From: Stenotrophomonas chelatiphaga | GTDB lineage: Bacteria; Pseudomonadota; Gammaproteobacteria; Xanthomonadales; Xanthomonadaceae | Length of the DNA stretch: 64,000 nt | Assembly (NCBI RefSeq): GCF_001431535.1 | Contig: NZ_LDJK01000007.1 | Location: 62,001 to 126,000 of the forward strand | Direction of reading: 5' to 3' | Part shown: piece by piece, positions 39,889 through 49,109 of the stretch | Numbering within the stretch: the stretch's first letter is position 1 | Layout of the letters: the number at the start of each line of letters is the position of its first letter | Notes under the pieces: model-generated | What the model was told of the DNA's origin: nothing | Database searches by the model: none | The model's input: only the letters and a program-made list of their open reading frames with translations | Program-made: the position numbers and the translations under genes

Positions 39889-39992
39889 GGATCTCTCCCA
39901 TCCCCTGGAGAAGATCTCGGAACGGGGGCTCCTCCCCAAGCGCCCGTTCCCCGGCCCCGTTGACCTCCCCCTGGTCAGCGGGGCTTTTTATT
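39878..39992 (+). ncRNA. sX13: sX13-like sRNA downstream of polA
   Basis: Three hairpins follow each other: 39890-39916 (GATCT/AGATC arms), 39919-39950 (GGAACGGG/CCCGTTCC) and 39954-39984 (GCCCCGTTGACC/GGTCAGCGGGGC). The last is followed by TTTTT. Each loop carries a run of C residues (ATCCCC, CTCCTCCCC, TCCCCC). This fits sX13 of Xanthomonas, a roughly 115-nt sRNA encoded next to polA whose C-rich loops pair with G-rich mRNA leaders (recalled from the literature). The 3' end is fixed by the terminator; the 5' end is set from the known length and is approximate. Confidence 0.8.
39954..39989 (+). terminator. Terminator hairpin of the sX13-like sRNA
   Basis: A twelve-base stem (one G-U pair) with a seven-base C-rich loop and a five-T tail; it is also the third hairpin of the sRNA. 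Confidence 0.9.
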
Positions 39993-40016
39993 TGCGGCGT
40001 CGGCAAGGTGCCGTCG

Positions 40017-40922
<906 letters not shown>

Positions 40923-41004
40923 TTAGCCGGTGCCCGCGGCCCGCGGCAGGTCGCGCCGCGCGTTCGCCGGGCACGGCGCGGCGCCAGCGGCCGGCAGAGG
41001 GACC

Positions 41005-42288
41005 TCAGCGCTTGTGGTTGCCGGTGCGCGGGGCGGCCGGTGCATCGTCCTTGCTGCTCTGTTCGGCGGCGTCCTGCAGCGCCCGGCCCAGCTCCATCAG
41101 CGTCCAGTTACGGGTGGCCACCACGTCGCAGGCCACGTGGCGGCCGCTGCGGTCGGCCTCGCACAGCTGCTGCAGCTGTGCGCGCGCGTCCACGTCGGCG
41201 CTGTTTTCCTGTGCACTGGCCAGGTTCTCGCAGCCTTCGCGCACGCCGGCGCGGCACACCTGCAGGTAGCTGCCGGCGGCCTGTACCCACTCACCGGACA
41301 GCGCCTGCCGGTTGCCCAGCGTGTTGCAGCCCTGCAGGCTGCCGGCCTTGCAGCAGGCGGCAGCCCCGTCGGCGCTGCCGGCCTGCGGGCAGTCCCGCGG
41401 CAGCGGCACGACGTTGAAGACCACCGGCGCGGTGCACTGCGCGGGACCCCCGCTGCGCTGGAAGACGCGCATCCGGGTCCACTCGTCCATGCCGACCAGC
41501 TTGCCGCCGGGCAGGGCCTGGAACACGAAGTCCCCGCCCTTGTCGTGGCGCAGCCGGATCTCACCGTCTTCCAGCCGCGCGCGCGCCTGCGCGCCCATGC
41601 CCATTCCCACCAGGCCGCCGTCAGCGAAGTCCAGCGTGTCCAGCAGCCCGCCGTCACTGCGGTACTCACCGCAGGGCAGGGCGGTGGCCGGCTGCGGCCG
41701 CGCCGCGCTGCCGAGCGCCTGCAACGGCGCATGCAGCTCGCAGGCGCGCTCGTCGCCGCTGCGGCAGCTGAGCTGCAACGCCGCCACGGCCTGCACGAAG
41801 GCGCCGGCCTTCCACTGTTCCTCGGCCACCTCGCGGCAGAAATCGCCGTCCGGATGGGCCACGCACAGCGACTGCAGGGACGCCAGCCGGCCTGCCGGCA
41901 GCACGATCTCACGCTGGTCGAACACGCCGGTCAGCGCCATGCCCATCGCCTTGGACAGCGCCGCCTTGGCCGCTACCTCGCAGGCCTGCGCGTCATAGGC
42001 GGGGTCGGCTTCCCTGCACACCGCCGGTTCCTGCAGGTCCGGGTCGTCATTCGGGGCGCGGGTGTCGGCCTGGCGCGCCTCGCTGACCCATTCGCGCAGC
42101 AGGCCGCTGCAGGCCACGCCGGTGCCCTGTTCGCACCACTGCTGCAGGCGCGTTGCATCGGCGCTGTACAGCTGGTTGCCACAGGTGGCCTCATCGTAGA
42201 CGGCGCAGTCCTGCGCGTTGGCCACGGCAGCAGCGGACAGGAGGAAAAGCGCGGCGATCGCGCGCAGCGGCAGCGTCATCACTGACAT
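41005..42288 (-). CDS. Exported cysteine-rich repeat protein (Sel1/Hcp-like)
   Basis: A 427-residue protein. The ATG at 42288 with GGAG eight bases upstream gives signal peptide MSVMTLPLRAIAALFLLSAAAVANA. The mature part has many Cys pairs about 8-12 residues apart. CCKAGSLQGCNTLGN and VCRAGVREGCENLAS resemble the disulfide-linked Sel1-like repeats of Helicobacter Hcp proteins. The central part (residues about 200-300) is beta-rich and lacks them. It is probably a periplasmic disulfide-rich scaffold; no catalytic motif is seen. It shares a strand with the next membrane protein, 38 bases away. Confidence 0.75.
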   Translation of the reverse strand: MSVMTLPLRAIAALFLLSAAAVANAQDCAVYDEATCGNQLYSADATRLQQWCEQGTGVACSGLLREWVSEARQADTRAPNDDPDLQEPAVCREADPAYDAQACEVAAKAALSKAMGMALTGVFDQREIVLPAGRLASLQSLCVAHPDGDFCREVAEEQWKAGAFVQAVAALQLSCRSGDERACELHAPLQALGSAARPQPATALPCGEYRSDGGLLDTLDFADGGLVGMGMGAQARARLEDGEIRLRHDKGGDFVFQALPGGKLVGMDEWTRMRVFQRSGGPAQCTAPVVFNVVPLPRDCPQAGSADGAAACCKAGSLQGCNTLGNRQALSGEWVQAAGSYLQVCRAGVREGCENLASAQENSADVDARAQLQQLCEADRSGRHVACDVVATRNWTLMELGRALQDAAEQSSKDDAPAAPRTGNHKR

Positions 42289-42326
42289 GCAGACTCCGGG
42301 GGAAGAAAAGAAGAAAGAGGGGGAGG

Positions 42327-42890
42327 TCAGTAACGCGAACGGATGTCCGGGCGCATCAGGCGCCACGCCAGCCAGCCCTGCAGCACCGCGAACAGCACGC
42401 AACTGCCGAGCACGGTGGCGGTGAACAGGATGCGCTGGGCATTCAGTGCCTCGACCACATCGGCCTCGCCGAGTTTGCCGATCAACACCGCGGCAACGCG
42501 ATCCATCCACCACGCCACGCCGATGTTGGCGATGCCGGTGATCACCAGCAGCCAGACAAAGCTCAGCAGCCCCCAGCGGGTGCCCTTGTACAGGCCCCAG
42601 CTGGAGACCAGTGACGGCACGCAGACCGCGGCCAGCAGCAGGCTGGTGGCCACCGGGTGGGCCAGCATCCAGCGCAGGCTGGACGGCCACTCGCTTTCCT
42701 CGGCCAGCGCGACCAGCATCTGCCACGGTTGGCTGGCGGCGATCGGCCAGGCCACCAGCGCCTGCAGCAGGAACCACACGATCATGGCCACGCAGACCAG
42801 CAGGGTGGTCAACGCGATCGGGCGCACGAAATCCGTGCGCGCGGGTGTGCCATGGCGCGGCGTGGCCAGGGTGGGGGGCAGCTGTGACAT
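42327..42890 (-). CDS. Hypothetical four-helix membrane protein
   Basis: A 187-residue protein with four clear hydrophobic segments (ALTTLLVCVAMIVWFLLQALVAW, ATSLLLAAVCVPSLVSSWGLY, GLLSFVWLLVITGIANIGVAWW, ILFTATVLGSCVLFAVLQGWLAW). The N-terminus is short, Pro-rich and cytoplasmic. AAGGACACCGG before ATG 42890 supports this start. No known family is recognised. It is adjacent to the Cys-rich exported protein and the S9 peptidase on the same strand, but nothing shows a shared role. Confidence 0.75.
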   Translation of the reverse strand: MSQLPPTLATPRHGTPARTDFVRPIALTTLLVCVAMIVWFLLQALVAWPIAASQPWQMLVALAEESEWPSSLRWMLAHPVATSLLLAAVCVPSLVSSWGLYKGTRWGLLSFVWLLVITGIANIGVAWWMDRVAAVLIGKLGEADVVEALNAQRILFTATVLGSCVLFAVLQGWLAWRLMRPDIRSRY

Positions 42891-42959
42891 CCGGTGTCCT
42901 TGCAGGGGGAAACGACGCCAGCCGGGTCGTGCCGATCGCAACCGGCACGACCCCGTTGG

Positions 42960-45329
42960 TTACTTCACGTTTTCGTTGAACAGCTTGAGGATGCGCTTGT
43001 ACTGGTCCAGCCAGGAATCGGCACGGGTGTAGCCATGGCGTTCCAGCGGGTAGGGCGCGATGGTCCAGTTGTCCTTGTGCAGTTCGATCAGGCGCTGGGT
43101 CAGGTTGACCGAATCCTGGAAGAACACGTTGTCGTCCATCATGCCGTGGCCGATCATCAGGTGGTCCTGCAGGTTCTGCGCGTACTCGATGGGCGAGGAA
43201 ACGCGGTAGGCCTCCAAGTCGATGTCCGGCGTGTTGAGGATGTTGGCGGTGTAGGCGTGGTTGTAGTTGTGCCAGTCCACCACCGGGCGCAGTGCGGCGC
43301 CGGCCTTGAACGTGCCCGGCGAACGGAACAGCGCCATGAAGGTCATGAAGCCGCCGTACGAGCCGCCGTAGATGCCGGCGCGGTCACGGTCGCCCTGCTG
43401 GGTTTGCGCCAGCCAGTCCAGGCCGTCCTTGTAGTCTTCCAGCTCCGGGTGGCCCATGTTGCGGTAGATCGCGGTACGCCAGTCGCGGCCGTAGCCCTCG
43501 CTGCCGCGGTAGTCCATGTCCAGCACGATGTAGCCCTGCTGCACCAGCAGGTTGTGGAACATCTGTTCGCGGAAATAGGCCGGGTAGCGCTGGTGCACGT
43601 TCTGCAGGTAGCCGGCACCGTGCACGAACATCACGATCGGATACTTTTTGCCGGGTTCCTTGTTCTCAGGCTCGTAGTACTTGGCCCAGACCACGCCGGC
43701 ACCGTGCTTGGACGGCACCGCCACCAGCTTCGGCTGGATCCACTCGCGCGCCTTGAATTCGGCGCTGCGGGTATCGGTCAGCACGCGCGCCTGGCCGCCG
43801 GTCGCCGGCACCACGGCCAGCTGTGCCGGCAGGTACGCGCCGGAGTAGCGCACCAGCAGCTGCTGGCCATCCGGAGACACGCTGAAATCCTCAACGCCGT
43901 TGAGGGCGGTCAGCTCGCGCACCTGGCGGCTGGCCACGTCGACGCTGCACACTTCATAGTCGTGCGGGGCCTGCTGGTTGCACAGGAAATAGAAGCCCTT
44001 GCCATCGGCCGACAGCGCCGGCGCGGAGGTCTCCCACTTGCCGCTGGTCAGCGCCTGCGGCTTGCCGGCACCGGCCTGGGTGTACAGGTGCGAGAAGCCG
44101 GATTCCTCGGACAGCAGCCACAGCGTGCGGCCGTCGGCCATCCAGCCGTAATCATTGAAGCCCCAGTTGATCCAGGCCTGGTCGGTAAGGCGGTGGCGGT
44201 TCTGCAGGCGGCCATCGGCCGCGGCCACGCTGACGATCCAGCGGTCCTTGTTGTCGTTGGCGCGCAGCATGATCGCGGCCTGCTGGCCATCGGCGCTCCA
44301 GCGGATGCCGCCGCCCATGAAGTCGCTCATCAGTTCCAGCGGGCGGTTGCCCTTCAGCGCGTCCTTGCCGGCCTGTCTGCGCAGGCTGGCCAGCGGATCG
44401 GTGCCGATGCCGGGCAGCGCGTCCAGCGACACCTTGTCGGCCTTGCCGGTGCGTGCATCGACCAGCCAGAAGGTGTGCGGTTCCGGGTCATTGCGTCCGA
44501 CGCGCGTGCGGGTGTCTTCGGTTTCTTCGTAACCGGATTCGGTCACGTACAGCGGCATCTTGCTGGTGCGACCTTCTTCGAAGCCCTTCGGCTTGGTCAC
44601 CACCACCAGGTGCACGCCATCGGGCGACAGCACGCTGTCGACGATCTCCACATCGGCGCCGAGGAACACCGGACCCGGCGCGCGGGTCGGGTCGGTCTCG
44701 CGCCAGCGCTGGTCCTGCTCCTTCAGCGCCTCGCGCTGTTCGCGGTCGCGGCGCAGGGTTTCCAGCGTGCGCAGCTGCTGCTCGCGCAGGGTATCTGCCT
44801 TGGGCGCGTCGGACGGATTCTTCTCGGCCTTCAGGCTGGCCACCTGGGCCACGCCGCTGGCGGCGGTCCAGTGGAACCAGTTCTGTCCGTTGCGCCAGAT
44901 CACGCCGCCGTCGGTGGCGAAGTTGATGCCGCTGGAGCGTTCATTGCCACGGGTGAGCTGGGTCAGTGCGCCACTGCGCAGGTCGCGCACGAACACATCG
45001 CCGTTGCGGGCGAAGGCCATGCGGCTGCGGCTGCTGTCATACACCGGATTGGCCACGTCCAGGCTGCCGCGCTGGTCGTCGGCCACCTGGGCGGCGACGC
45101 CCCCGCTGAGCGGCTGGCGGAACGTGTCGCGCACCGGGCTGCCCTTGCGCTTGAGCTGATACTCGACCTGCTGGCTGTTCCAGGACCACCAGGCGCGTTC
45201 CACCGGCGGCCCGATCCAGTCCGGGTCGGCCATGGCCTGTTCGATGGTGATCGGGGTCGGCGCGGCCTGTATGGCCGGAGCGGCCAGCAGGGCGGACAAC
45301 AACAGGGACAGCGGCAGCACTCGGGACAT
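42960..45329 (-). CDS. Exported S9-family prolyl oligopeptidase (DPP IV-like)
   Basis: A 789-residue peptidase with signal peptide MSRVLPLSLLLSALLAAPAIQA. The first two thirds form a beta-propeller (repeats such as LSPDGVHLVVVT and GWMADGRTLWLLSE). The last third is an alpha/beta hydrolase with the nucleophile elbow YGGSYGGF, acid in GMMDDNVFF and base in ERHGYTRAD. Such periplasmic enzymes remove N-terminal dipeptides from proline-containing peptides. Length and domain order match Xanthomonad DPP IV-type enzymes. The gene is monocistronic, and a 442-base gap lies upstream of it. Confidence 0.92.
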   Translation of the reverse strand: MSRVLPLSLLLSALLAAPAIQAAPTPITIEQAMADPDWIGPPVERAWWSWNSQQVEYQLKRKGSPVRDTFRQPLSGGVAAQVADDQRGSLDVANPVYDSSRSRMAFARNGDVFVRDLRSGALTQLTRGNERSSGINFATDGGVIWRNGQNWFHWTAASGVAQVASLKAEKNPSDAPKADTLREQQLRTLETLRRDREQREALKEQDQRWRETDPTRAPGPVFLGADVEIVDSVLSPDGVHLVVVTKPKGFEEGRTSKMPLYVTESGYEETEDTRTRVGRNDPEPHTFWLVDARTGKADKVSLDALPGIGTDPLASLRRQAGKDALKGNRPLELMSDFMGGGIRWSADGQQAAIMLRANDNKDRWIVSVAAADGRLQNRHRLTDQAWINWGFNDYGWMADGRTLWLLSEESGFSHLYTQAGAGKPQALTSGKWETSAPALSADGKGFYFLCNQQAPHDYEVCSVDVASRQVRELTALNGVEDFSVSPDGQQLLVRYSGAYLPAQLAVVPATGGQARVLTDTRSAEFKAREWIQPKLVAVPSKHGAGVVWAKYYEPENKEPGKKYPIVMFVHGAGYLQNVHQRYPAYFREQMFHNLLVQQGYIVLDMDYRGSEGYGRDWRTAIYRNMGHPELEDYKDGLDWLAQTQQGDRDRAGIYGGSYGGFMTFMALFRSPGTFKAGAALRPVVDWHNYNHAYTANILNTPDIDLEAYRVSSPIEYAQNLQDHLMIGHGMMDDNVFFQDSVNLTQRLIELHKDNWTIAPYPLERHGYTRADSWLDQYKRILKLFNENVK

Positions 45330-45443
45330 GGACGGGACGCACCGTGAAGGAGAAAACCGGCCAAGGGTAGCAGTCCCTCCCCGGCAGGGGCTGGCCCACA
45401 GGTCATGGAAGGGTGTGCGGCTGCTGGCGGCTTGGGGGTCTTC

Positions 45444-45670
45444 CAGCGGTGGCTGGGCCGGTCGGGGTACCTATGCGGGGCACGCGTGAATACGTCCATG
45501 TAGCTCTTCGCGGCTCCTGCCGCTCAAGGCCCCGCACAGCCACCCCGACCGGCCCCCGGACAGATGCGGTGGCCGCCAGCCACGCAGGAAAAGAAAAAAG
45601 CAGGGGTTTTTCCTGCCCCGCCAACACGCAGCCCTGCAGTACCTGCTTCTGCCGTTGCCAGCCACCGCTG
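45444..45670. repeat. Nested inverted-repeat element in a 442-base gap
   Basis: The gap 45330-45771 holds no convincing gene. Three perfect nested arm pairs lie here: CAGCGGTGGCTGG (45444) with CCAGCCACCGCTG (45658), GGGCCGGTCGGGGT (45455) with ACCCCGACCGGCCC (45542), and GCGGGGC (45475) with GCCCCGC (45530). An inner hairpin, GCAGGAAAA (45584)/TTTTCCTGC (45608), contains A- and T-runs and may act as a terminator. The whole unit could fold as one long branched structure. The peptide fragments it would encode look like spurious ORFs. Confidence 0.6.
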
Positions 45671-45771
45671 CGACAAAGTGAAGCAGGGCGGCATCCGGTC
45701 GCATCCCCTGTTAACGCAAATCCACCCAGACTGGTCCGGTATCCCCACCCGCGCCCGGCAGGAGGCGTCCC

Positions 45772-47169
45772 TTGGACGCATTGTTGTTGTCCCGTTTCCA
45801 GTTTGGATTCGTGGTCAGTTTCCACGTGCTGTTCCCCGCCTTCACCATCGGCACCGCCAGCTGGCTGGCCTTTGTCGAGTGGCGCTGGCTGCGCACCCGC
45901 AACCCGATCTGGCGCGAGCTGTACTTCTTCTGGCAGAAGATCTTCGCCGTGTCCTTCGGCATGGGTGTGGTCAGCGGCATCGTCATGGCCTTCCAGTTCG
46001 GCACCAACTGGCCGCGCCTGACCCAGGTGGCCGGCTCGGTGATCGGCCCCTTGCTGACCTACGAAGTACTGACCGCCTTCTTCCTGGAAGCCAGTTTCCT
46101 CGGCGTGATGATGTTCGGCTGGGGCCGGGTGTCGCCACGGCTGCACTTCCTGTCCACCTGCATGGTGGCCCTGGGGACGCTGTTTTCCACGTTCTGGATC
46201 CTGGCCTCCAACAGCTGGCTGCATACCCCCGCCGGCTATGAAATGGTCAATGGCATCGTGCATCCGGTCGACTGGTGGAAGGTGGTGTTCAACCCGTCCT
46301 TCCCGTACCGGCTCACCCACATGGCGCTGGGTTCGTTCATCACCACCTGCTTCGTGATCGGCGGCATCGGCGCGTTCTACCTGCGCCGTGGCGTGCACGT
46401 GGAAGCAGGTCGCCGCATGCTCACCGCCGCGGTGATCTTCGCGGCGATCACCGTACCGGCGCAGATCTTCGTCGGCGACATGCATGGCCTGAACACCCTC
46501 AAGCACCAGCCGATGAAGATCGCCGCGATGGAAGCCCACTGGCACCAGACCCCGCCCGGCGAGGGCGTGCCGCTGGTGGTGTTCGCCCTGCCCGACGAAC
46601 AGCAGGAACGCAACGATTTCGAGGTCGCCATCCCCAGGCTCGGCAGCCTCATCCTGACCCACTCGCGCGACGGAACCTTCGCCCCGCTGACCTCGGTACC
46701 GGCCAGCGAGCGGCCGCCGGTGACCCCGGTGTTCTTCGCCTTCCGCATCATGGTCGGGCTGGGCACGTTGATGCTGCTGCTGGCGCTGGTGTCGGCCGTC
46801 GCGCTGTGGCGCGGCAGGTTGCTGCAGTCGCGCTGGCTGCTGCGTGGCTGGAACTGGATGCTGCCCAGCGGCTTCATCGCGCTGGTGTCGGGTTGGTTCG
46901 TGACCGAAATGGGGCGCCAGCCGTGGGTGGTGTACGGCCTGCTGCGCACCGCCGATGCAGTGGGGCCGCAAAGTGCCTGGATGACCGCACTGTCGCTGGG
47001 GGTGTACGTGGTCGGCTATGCCTTCGTGTTCGGCTGGGGCATCTGGTACCTGGTGAAGATCCTGCGCCAGGGCCCGCATCCGCATGAAGAAGGACCGTCG
47101 CTGGACGGCGGCCACCACACCCCGGCGCGTCCGCTGTCCGCTGCCGATGAACCGTTGGAGGAGCGCTGA
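45772..47169 (+). CDS. cioA: Cytochrome bd-type ubiquinol oxidase subunit I (CioA type)
   Basis: A 465-residue CydA-family subunit. It starts at TTG 45772 with GGAGG six bases upstream. SFHVLFPAFTIG holds the haem b595 histidine near residue 20, and GWFVTEMGRQPW is the quinol-side signature. It lacks the long Q-loop insertion of E. coli CydA, so it fits the short cyanide-insensitive CIO group. It oxidises ubiquinol and reduces oxygen to water in the inner membrane. Subunit II follows one base after the stop. Confidence 0.9.
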   Translation: MDALLLSRFQFGFVVSFHVLFPAFTIGTASWLAFVEWRWLRTRNPIWRELYFFWQKIFAVSFGMGVVSGIVMAFQFGTNWPRLTQVAGSVIGPLLTYEVLTAFFLEASFLGVMMFGWGRVSPRLHFLSTCMVALGTLFSTFWILASNSWLHTPAGYEMVNGIVHPVDWWKVVFNPSFPYRLTHMALGSFITTCFVIGGIGAFYLRRGVHVEAGRRMLTAAVIFAAITVPAQIFVGDMHGLNTLKHQPMKIAAMEAHWHQTPPGEGVPLVVFALPDEQQERNDFEVAIPRLGSLILTHSRDGTFAPLTSVPASERPPVTPVFFAFRIMVGLGTLMLLLALVSAVALWRGRLLQSRWLLRGWNWMLPSGFIALVSGWFVTEMGRQPWVVYGLLRTADAVGPQSAWMTALSLGVYVVGYAFVFGWGIWYLVKILRQGPHPHEEGPSLDGGHHTPARPLSAADEPLEER

Positions 47170-47170
47170 C

Positions 47171-48184
47171 ATGGACCTGATGACCTGGCTGCCGGTGGCA
47201 TGGTTCGCGGTGATCGGCTTCGGGGTGCTGATGTACGTGGTGCTGGACGGCTTCGTGCTGGGCATCGGCATCCTGGCGCCCTTCGCGCACAGCGAAGAAG
47301 AACTGGACCAGATGATGAACACCGCCGCGCCGATCTGGGACGGCAACGAGACCTGGCTGGTGCTCGGCGGTGCGGGCCTGCTGGCGGCCTTCCCGAAGGC
47401 CTATTCGGCGCTGCTTTCGGCGCTGTACCTGCCGGTGCTGCTGCTGGTGATGGCGCTGGTGTTCCGCGGCGTGGCGTTCGAGTTCCGCTTCAAGGCGCAC
47501 CGCTCCAAGCGGCTGTGGAGCGTGGCGTTCGGGCTGGGTTCGCTGCTGGCCAGCTTCGCCCAGGGGGTGATCCTGGGGGCGCTGGTGCAGGGCCTGCCGA
47601 TCGTCGACGGGGTCTACCAGGGCGGCGCGTTCGGCTGGTTCAGCCCGTTCGCGATGCTGACCGGCGCCTCGCTGGTGGCCGGCTATGCATTGCTGGGCAG
47701 CACCTGGCTGATCCTCAAGACCACCGGCCCGGTGCAGGTGCTGGCGCGGCAGCTGACCCGGCCGCTGGTGGCGGCGGTGATCGTGGCGATGGGGCTGGTC
47801 AGCAGTTGGCTGCCGTTCCTGCAGTCGCACCTGATGCAGCGCTGGTTCGCCGATGGCAATTTCTGGTGGCTGTCGCCGGTGCCGATCCTGACCCTGGCGG
47901 TGGCCGGTGCGCTGTGGCGCAGTGCCGTGCATCCCAAGCGCGACCTGCCGCCGTTCCTGCTGACCCTGGCGCTGTTCGTGCTCGGGTTCGCCGGGCTGGT
48001 GCTGGGCATGTGGCCCTACCTGCTGCCACCGAGCATGACCCTGTGGGATGCAGCGGCACCGGCGTCTTCGCTGGGCTTCAGCCTGGTCGGCCTGGTGGTG
48101 CTGCTGCCGGTGATCCTGGGCTACACGGCATGGTCGTACCGGGTGTTCCGCGGCAAGGTGGAAGCCGGCGCGGGCTACCACTAG
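47171..48184 (+). CDS. cioB: Cytochrome bd-type ubiquinol oxidase subunit II (CioB type)
   Basis: A 337-residue CydB-family protein of eight or nine membrane helices. Conserved blocks are VLDGFVLGIGIL, PIWDGNETWLVLGGAGLLAAFP, and FRGVAFEFRFK. GGAGGAGCGCTGAC precedes the ATG. It partners CioA and carries the proton path. No small CydX gene is visible after it; a REP array follows. Confidence 0.93.
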   Translation: MDLMTWLPVAWFAVIGFGVLMYVVLDGFVLGIGILAPFAHSEEELDQMMNTAAPIWDGNETWLVLGGAGLLAAFPKAYSALLSALYLPVLLLVMALVFRGVAFEFRFKAHRSKRLWSVAFGLGSLLASFAQGVILGALVQGLPIVDGVYQGGAFGWFSPFAMLTGASLVAGYALLGSTWLILKTTGPVQVLARQLTRPLVAAVIVAMGLVSSWLPFLQSHLMQRWFADGNFWWLSPVPILTLAVAGALWRSAVHPKRDLPPFLLTLALFVLGFAGLVLGMWPYLLPPSMTLWDAAAPASSLGFSLVGLVVLLPVILGYTAWSYRVFRGKVEAGAGYH

Positions 48185-48190
48185 GCCCGG

Positions 48191-48305
48191 CTGGTGACGA
48201 CCGTCGGCCGCGCTGGGTGACCAACGTTGGCTGCGGTGGGTGACGACCGTTGGCTGTGGTGGGTGACGACCGTTAGCCTCGGTGGGTGACGACCGTTGGT
48301 CGTCA
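48191..48305 (+). repeat. Five tandem degenerate REP half-units
   Basis: Units start at 48191, 48213, 48236, 48259 and 48282, giving spacings of 22, 23, 23 and 23. Each reads close to GTGGGTGACGACCGTTGG. Only the last keeps the full palindrome (GTGACGACCGTTGGTCGTCAC, 48285-48305); the others have lost the right arm. The array lies between cioB and the first aryl-polyene gene and may also lower readthrough. Confidence 0.85.
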
Positions 48306-48368
48306 CGCTCTTCGCCCCGGCCGTGCTAGCGTGCGGCGCTCCGCGCAACCGCAGCCTGTTCTCCCGCA

Positions 48369-49109
48369 ATGATCGAGTTTTCCGTTGTCGACTGGGCCGC
48401 CTGGGCGCCCGGGCTGGCCACCCGCAGCGCCTGGCAGGACTGGGCGCAGGCACCGTGGCTGCCCGAAGGCGAGGACACCCCCGGGCTGCCGGAGGTACCG
48501 GCGATGCAGCGTCGCCGGATAGAACGGCTGGGTCGCATGGCGATCCAGGCCGCCTGCTGGTGCGAAGCCGGCGAGGGCGCGGACAGCCGCGTGCCGCTGG
48601 TGTTCGCCAGCCGCCACGGCGATGTCGCGCGTTCGATGGAACTGCTGGCCGCGCTGGTGGCCGAAGAAGCGTTGTCACCGACCACCTTCGGCCTGTCGGT
48701 ACACAATGCGATCGGCGCGCTGTACTCCATCACCCGCGGCCACCGTGGCAACAACCTGGCACTGGCGGCGGGCAAGGCCACCGCCGAAGCGGCCTGCCTG
48801 GAAGCGGCCGGACTGCTGGCCGATGGCGCCGAGGAAGTCCGCATCGTGGTCTACGACCCGCCGTTGCCGGCACTGTATGCGGAATTCATCGATGAGCCGG
48901 CACCGTTCCATGCCTGGTGTTGGCGCGTCAGGCGCCCCGATGCCGCTGGCGTGCGCCTGCAGCTGCACTGGCAGGCCACCGATGCGCCCGATGATCCGCC
49001 CGGTTTGCTGCCGCATGCGTTGGACCTGCAGCGTTTCCTGTTGTCCGCGCAGCCGCGCTGCGAACGGGTGATCGACGGCCAGCGCTGGACCTGGGCGCGT
49101 GGCGGCTGA
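48369..49109 (+). CDS. Ketosynthase-like chain-length factor of aryl-polyene pathway
   Basis: A 246-residue protein of the beta-ketoacyl synthase N-terminal-like (chain length factor) family. At the position of the catalytic Cys a ketosynthase would have DTACSS; here the text is FGLSVHNAIGALYS, so it is not a condensing enzyme by itself. In E. coli aryl-polyene synthesis the equivalent, ApeC, pairs with a KS to fix chain length. It opens the pigment operon after the REP array. No clear ribosome-binding site is visible before the ATG, and its end overlaps the next gene by 11 bases. Confidence 0.85.
   Translation: MIEFSVVDWAAWAPGLATRSAWQDWAQAPWLPEGEDTPGLPEVPAMQRRRIERLGRMAIQAACWCEAGEGADSRVPLVFASRHGDVARSMELLAALVAEEALSPTTFGLSVHNAIGALYSITRGHRGNNLALAAGKATAEAACLEAAGLLADGAEEVRIVVYDPPLPALYAEFIDEPAPFHAWCWRVRRPDAAGVRLQLHWQATDAPDDPPGLLPHALDLQRFLLSAQPRCERVIDGQRWTWARGG

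Noticed and set aside
42894-45347. An 817-codon open frame on the plus strand
   Set aside because: It is the antisense of the S9 peptidase, whose signal peptide, propeller and catalytic triad are intact. The translation has no recognisable fold.
45403-45771. Overlapping hypothetical ORFs on both strands in the gap before cioA
   Set aside because: They follow the inverted-repeat structure, have no start signals and change composition abruptly, so they look spurious.
48191-48305. Possible CRISPR array
   Set aside because: The period is only 23 bases with no distinct spacers; the units are degenerate halves of a REP palindrome, and no cas gene is present.
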